DNA of 6,841 nucleotides from Phycisphaeraceae bacterium (GTDB lineage: Bacteria; Planctomycetota; Phycisphaerae; Phycisphaerales; Phycisphaeraceae), in NCBI GenBank assembly GCA_020851395.1, contig JADZCW010000138.1:1-6841 (forward strand), given 5' to 3'. Position 1 is the stretch's first letter; the number at the start of each line of letters is the position of its first letter. Shown here in pieces: positions 6,605-6,841 of this stretch. A model generated the notes under the pieces. That model saw nothing but the letters and a program-made list of their open reading frames with translations. It was not told the origin of the DNA and made no database searches. The position numbers and the translations under genes were made by a program.

Positions 6605-6619
6605 GCAATATCTTACCCA
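6605..6619 (-). promoter_or_regulatory. Candidate promoter of the PEP-CTERM gene (sigma-54-like, overlapping a sigma-70-like -10)
   Basis: On the - strand TGGGTAAGATATTGC has GG and GC at exactly the -24/-12 spacing of sigma-54 promoters (TGGCAC-N5-TTGC); TGG and TTGC match, the inner bases do not. The same DNA contains TAAGAT, which with TTTCTA 17 bp upstream could be a weak sigma-70 promoter. Either would give a leader of about 90 nt. It lies in the AT-rich patch 6601-6660. Confidence 0.28.
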
Positions 6620-6676
6620 CAAACATCAGATTTAGAAACATTTTTTACTCTGAATTCGCTCAAGTGGAGCGGCCAG

Positions 6677-6694
6677 GACCTACAATTGTAAGTC
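6677..6694. promoter_or_regulatory. 18-bp near-perfect dyad, operator-like
   Basis: GACCTACAATTGTAAGTC pairs at 8 of 9 positions around its centre, including a perfect 10-bp core TACAATTGTA at 6681-6690. It begins 10 bp past the aroB stop, upstream of the PEP-CTERM gene. The even symmetric form suits a dimeric regulator; the core also reads TACAAT, -10-like, on both strands. There is no loop, so it is unlikely to be an RNA hairpin. Confidence 0.45.
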
Positions 6695-6703
6695 AGCCAC
6701 ACA

Positions 6704-6841
6704 TCACAACTTGCGAACCGTTTCCCACGCCGCCTCGATCGCCGCGTCAGGGGCGTCATTAGCGATGACGACCTGACCTAAACTCGTCGGCAGGATCAGC
6801 CGGATGCGGGCGTCGGCGACTTTTTTGTCGATTCGCATGGC
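6704..6841 (-). CDS. aroB: 3-dehydroquinate synthase AroB, C-terminal end (partial)
   Basis: The last 45 codons and TGA stop of a gene that runs out of the window on the right. The sequence AMRIDKKVADARIRLILPTSLGQVVIAND matches the conserved end of AroB, where M-x-x-DKK followed by a basic strand (RIRLILP) and a short G-x-x-V turn closes the C-terminal helical domain; it ends in a helix (AAIEAAWETVRKL). AroB converts DAHP to 3-dehydroquinate with NAD+ and a divalent metal, the second step of the shikimate pathway. The metal- and NAD-binding parts lie outside the window. No strong terminator follows; the stop is separated from the PEP-CTERM gene on the same strand by 197 bp. No other shikimate gene is visible here. 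Confidence 0.9.
   Translation of the reverse strand, partial: AMRIDKKVADARIRLILPTSLGQVVIANDAPDAAIEAAWETVRKL

Overview
The window is GC-rich bacterial chromosome with tightly packed housekeeping genes, an acyltransferase and one surface-protein gene. A protein ending in a VPEP / hydrophobic / RRRR tail (PEP-CTERM sorting signal), weak or absent Shine-Dalgarno sequences on several genes and the general gene style suggest a Planctomycetota-like organism, possibly Phycisphaerae. This is an inference, since no rRNA or lineage-specific marker is present. I see no phage, transposon, CRISPR, tRNA or rRNA.

Layout. Positions 1-117 hold the last 38 codons of dnaA (+), followed by a clear rho-independent terminator (183-204). 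A gene-poor gap of about 480 bp follows, with an imperfect hairpin (505-537) and a possible 10-codon leader ORF. A membrane acyltransferase-3 gene (688-1725, +) converges on a complete formamidopyrimidine-DNA glycosylase gene, mutM/fpg (1745-2572, -). Fpg is divergent from a class I SAM-dependent methyltransferase gene (2627-3448, +), with only 54 bp between the two start codons. A complete polyphosphate kinase gene, ppk1 (3531-5726, +), follows on the same strand. Its stop codon directly abuts the stop codon of a convergent gene (5727-6506, -) for a secreted PEP-CTERM protein with a degenerate SGNH-hydrolase-like fold. The last feature is the C-terminal 45 codons of 3-dehydroquinate synthase, aroB (6704 to the window end, -). 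A 197-bp AT-rich intergenic stretch between aroB and the PEP-CTERM gene holds an 18-bp dyad, promoter-like elements and a leader hairpin.

The genes do not form one pathway: they cover replication initiation, oxidised-base repair, polyphosphate synthesis, the shikimate pathway and envelope modification, mostly as single-gene units. No new multi-gene system is visible. The most unusual item is the PEP-CTERM protein, which keeps the SGNH/DUF4886-like framework but appears to have lost the catalytic Ser and His. The regulatory-looking DNA upstream of it is the second point of interest.
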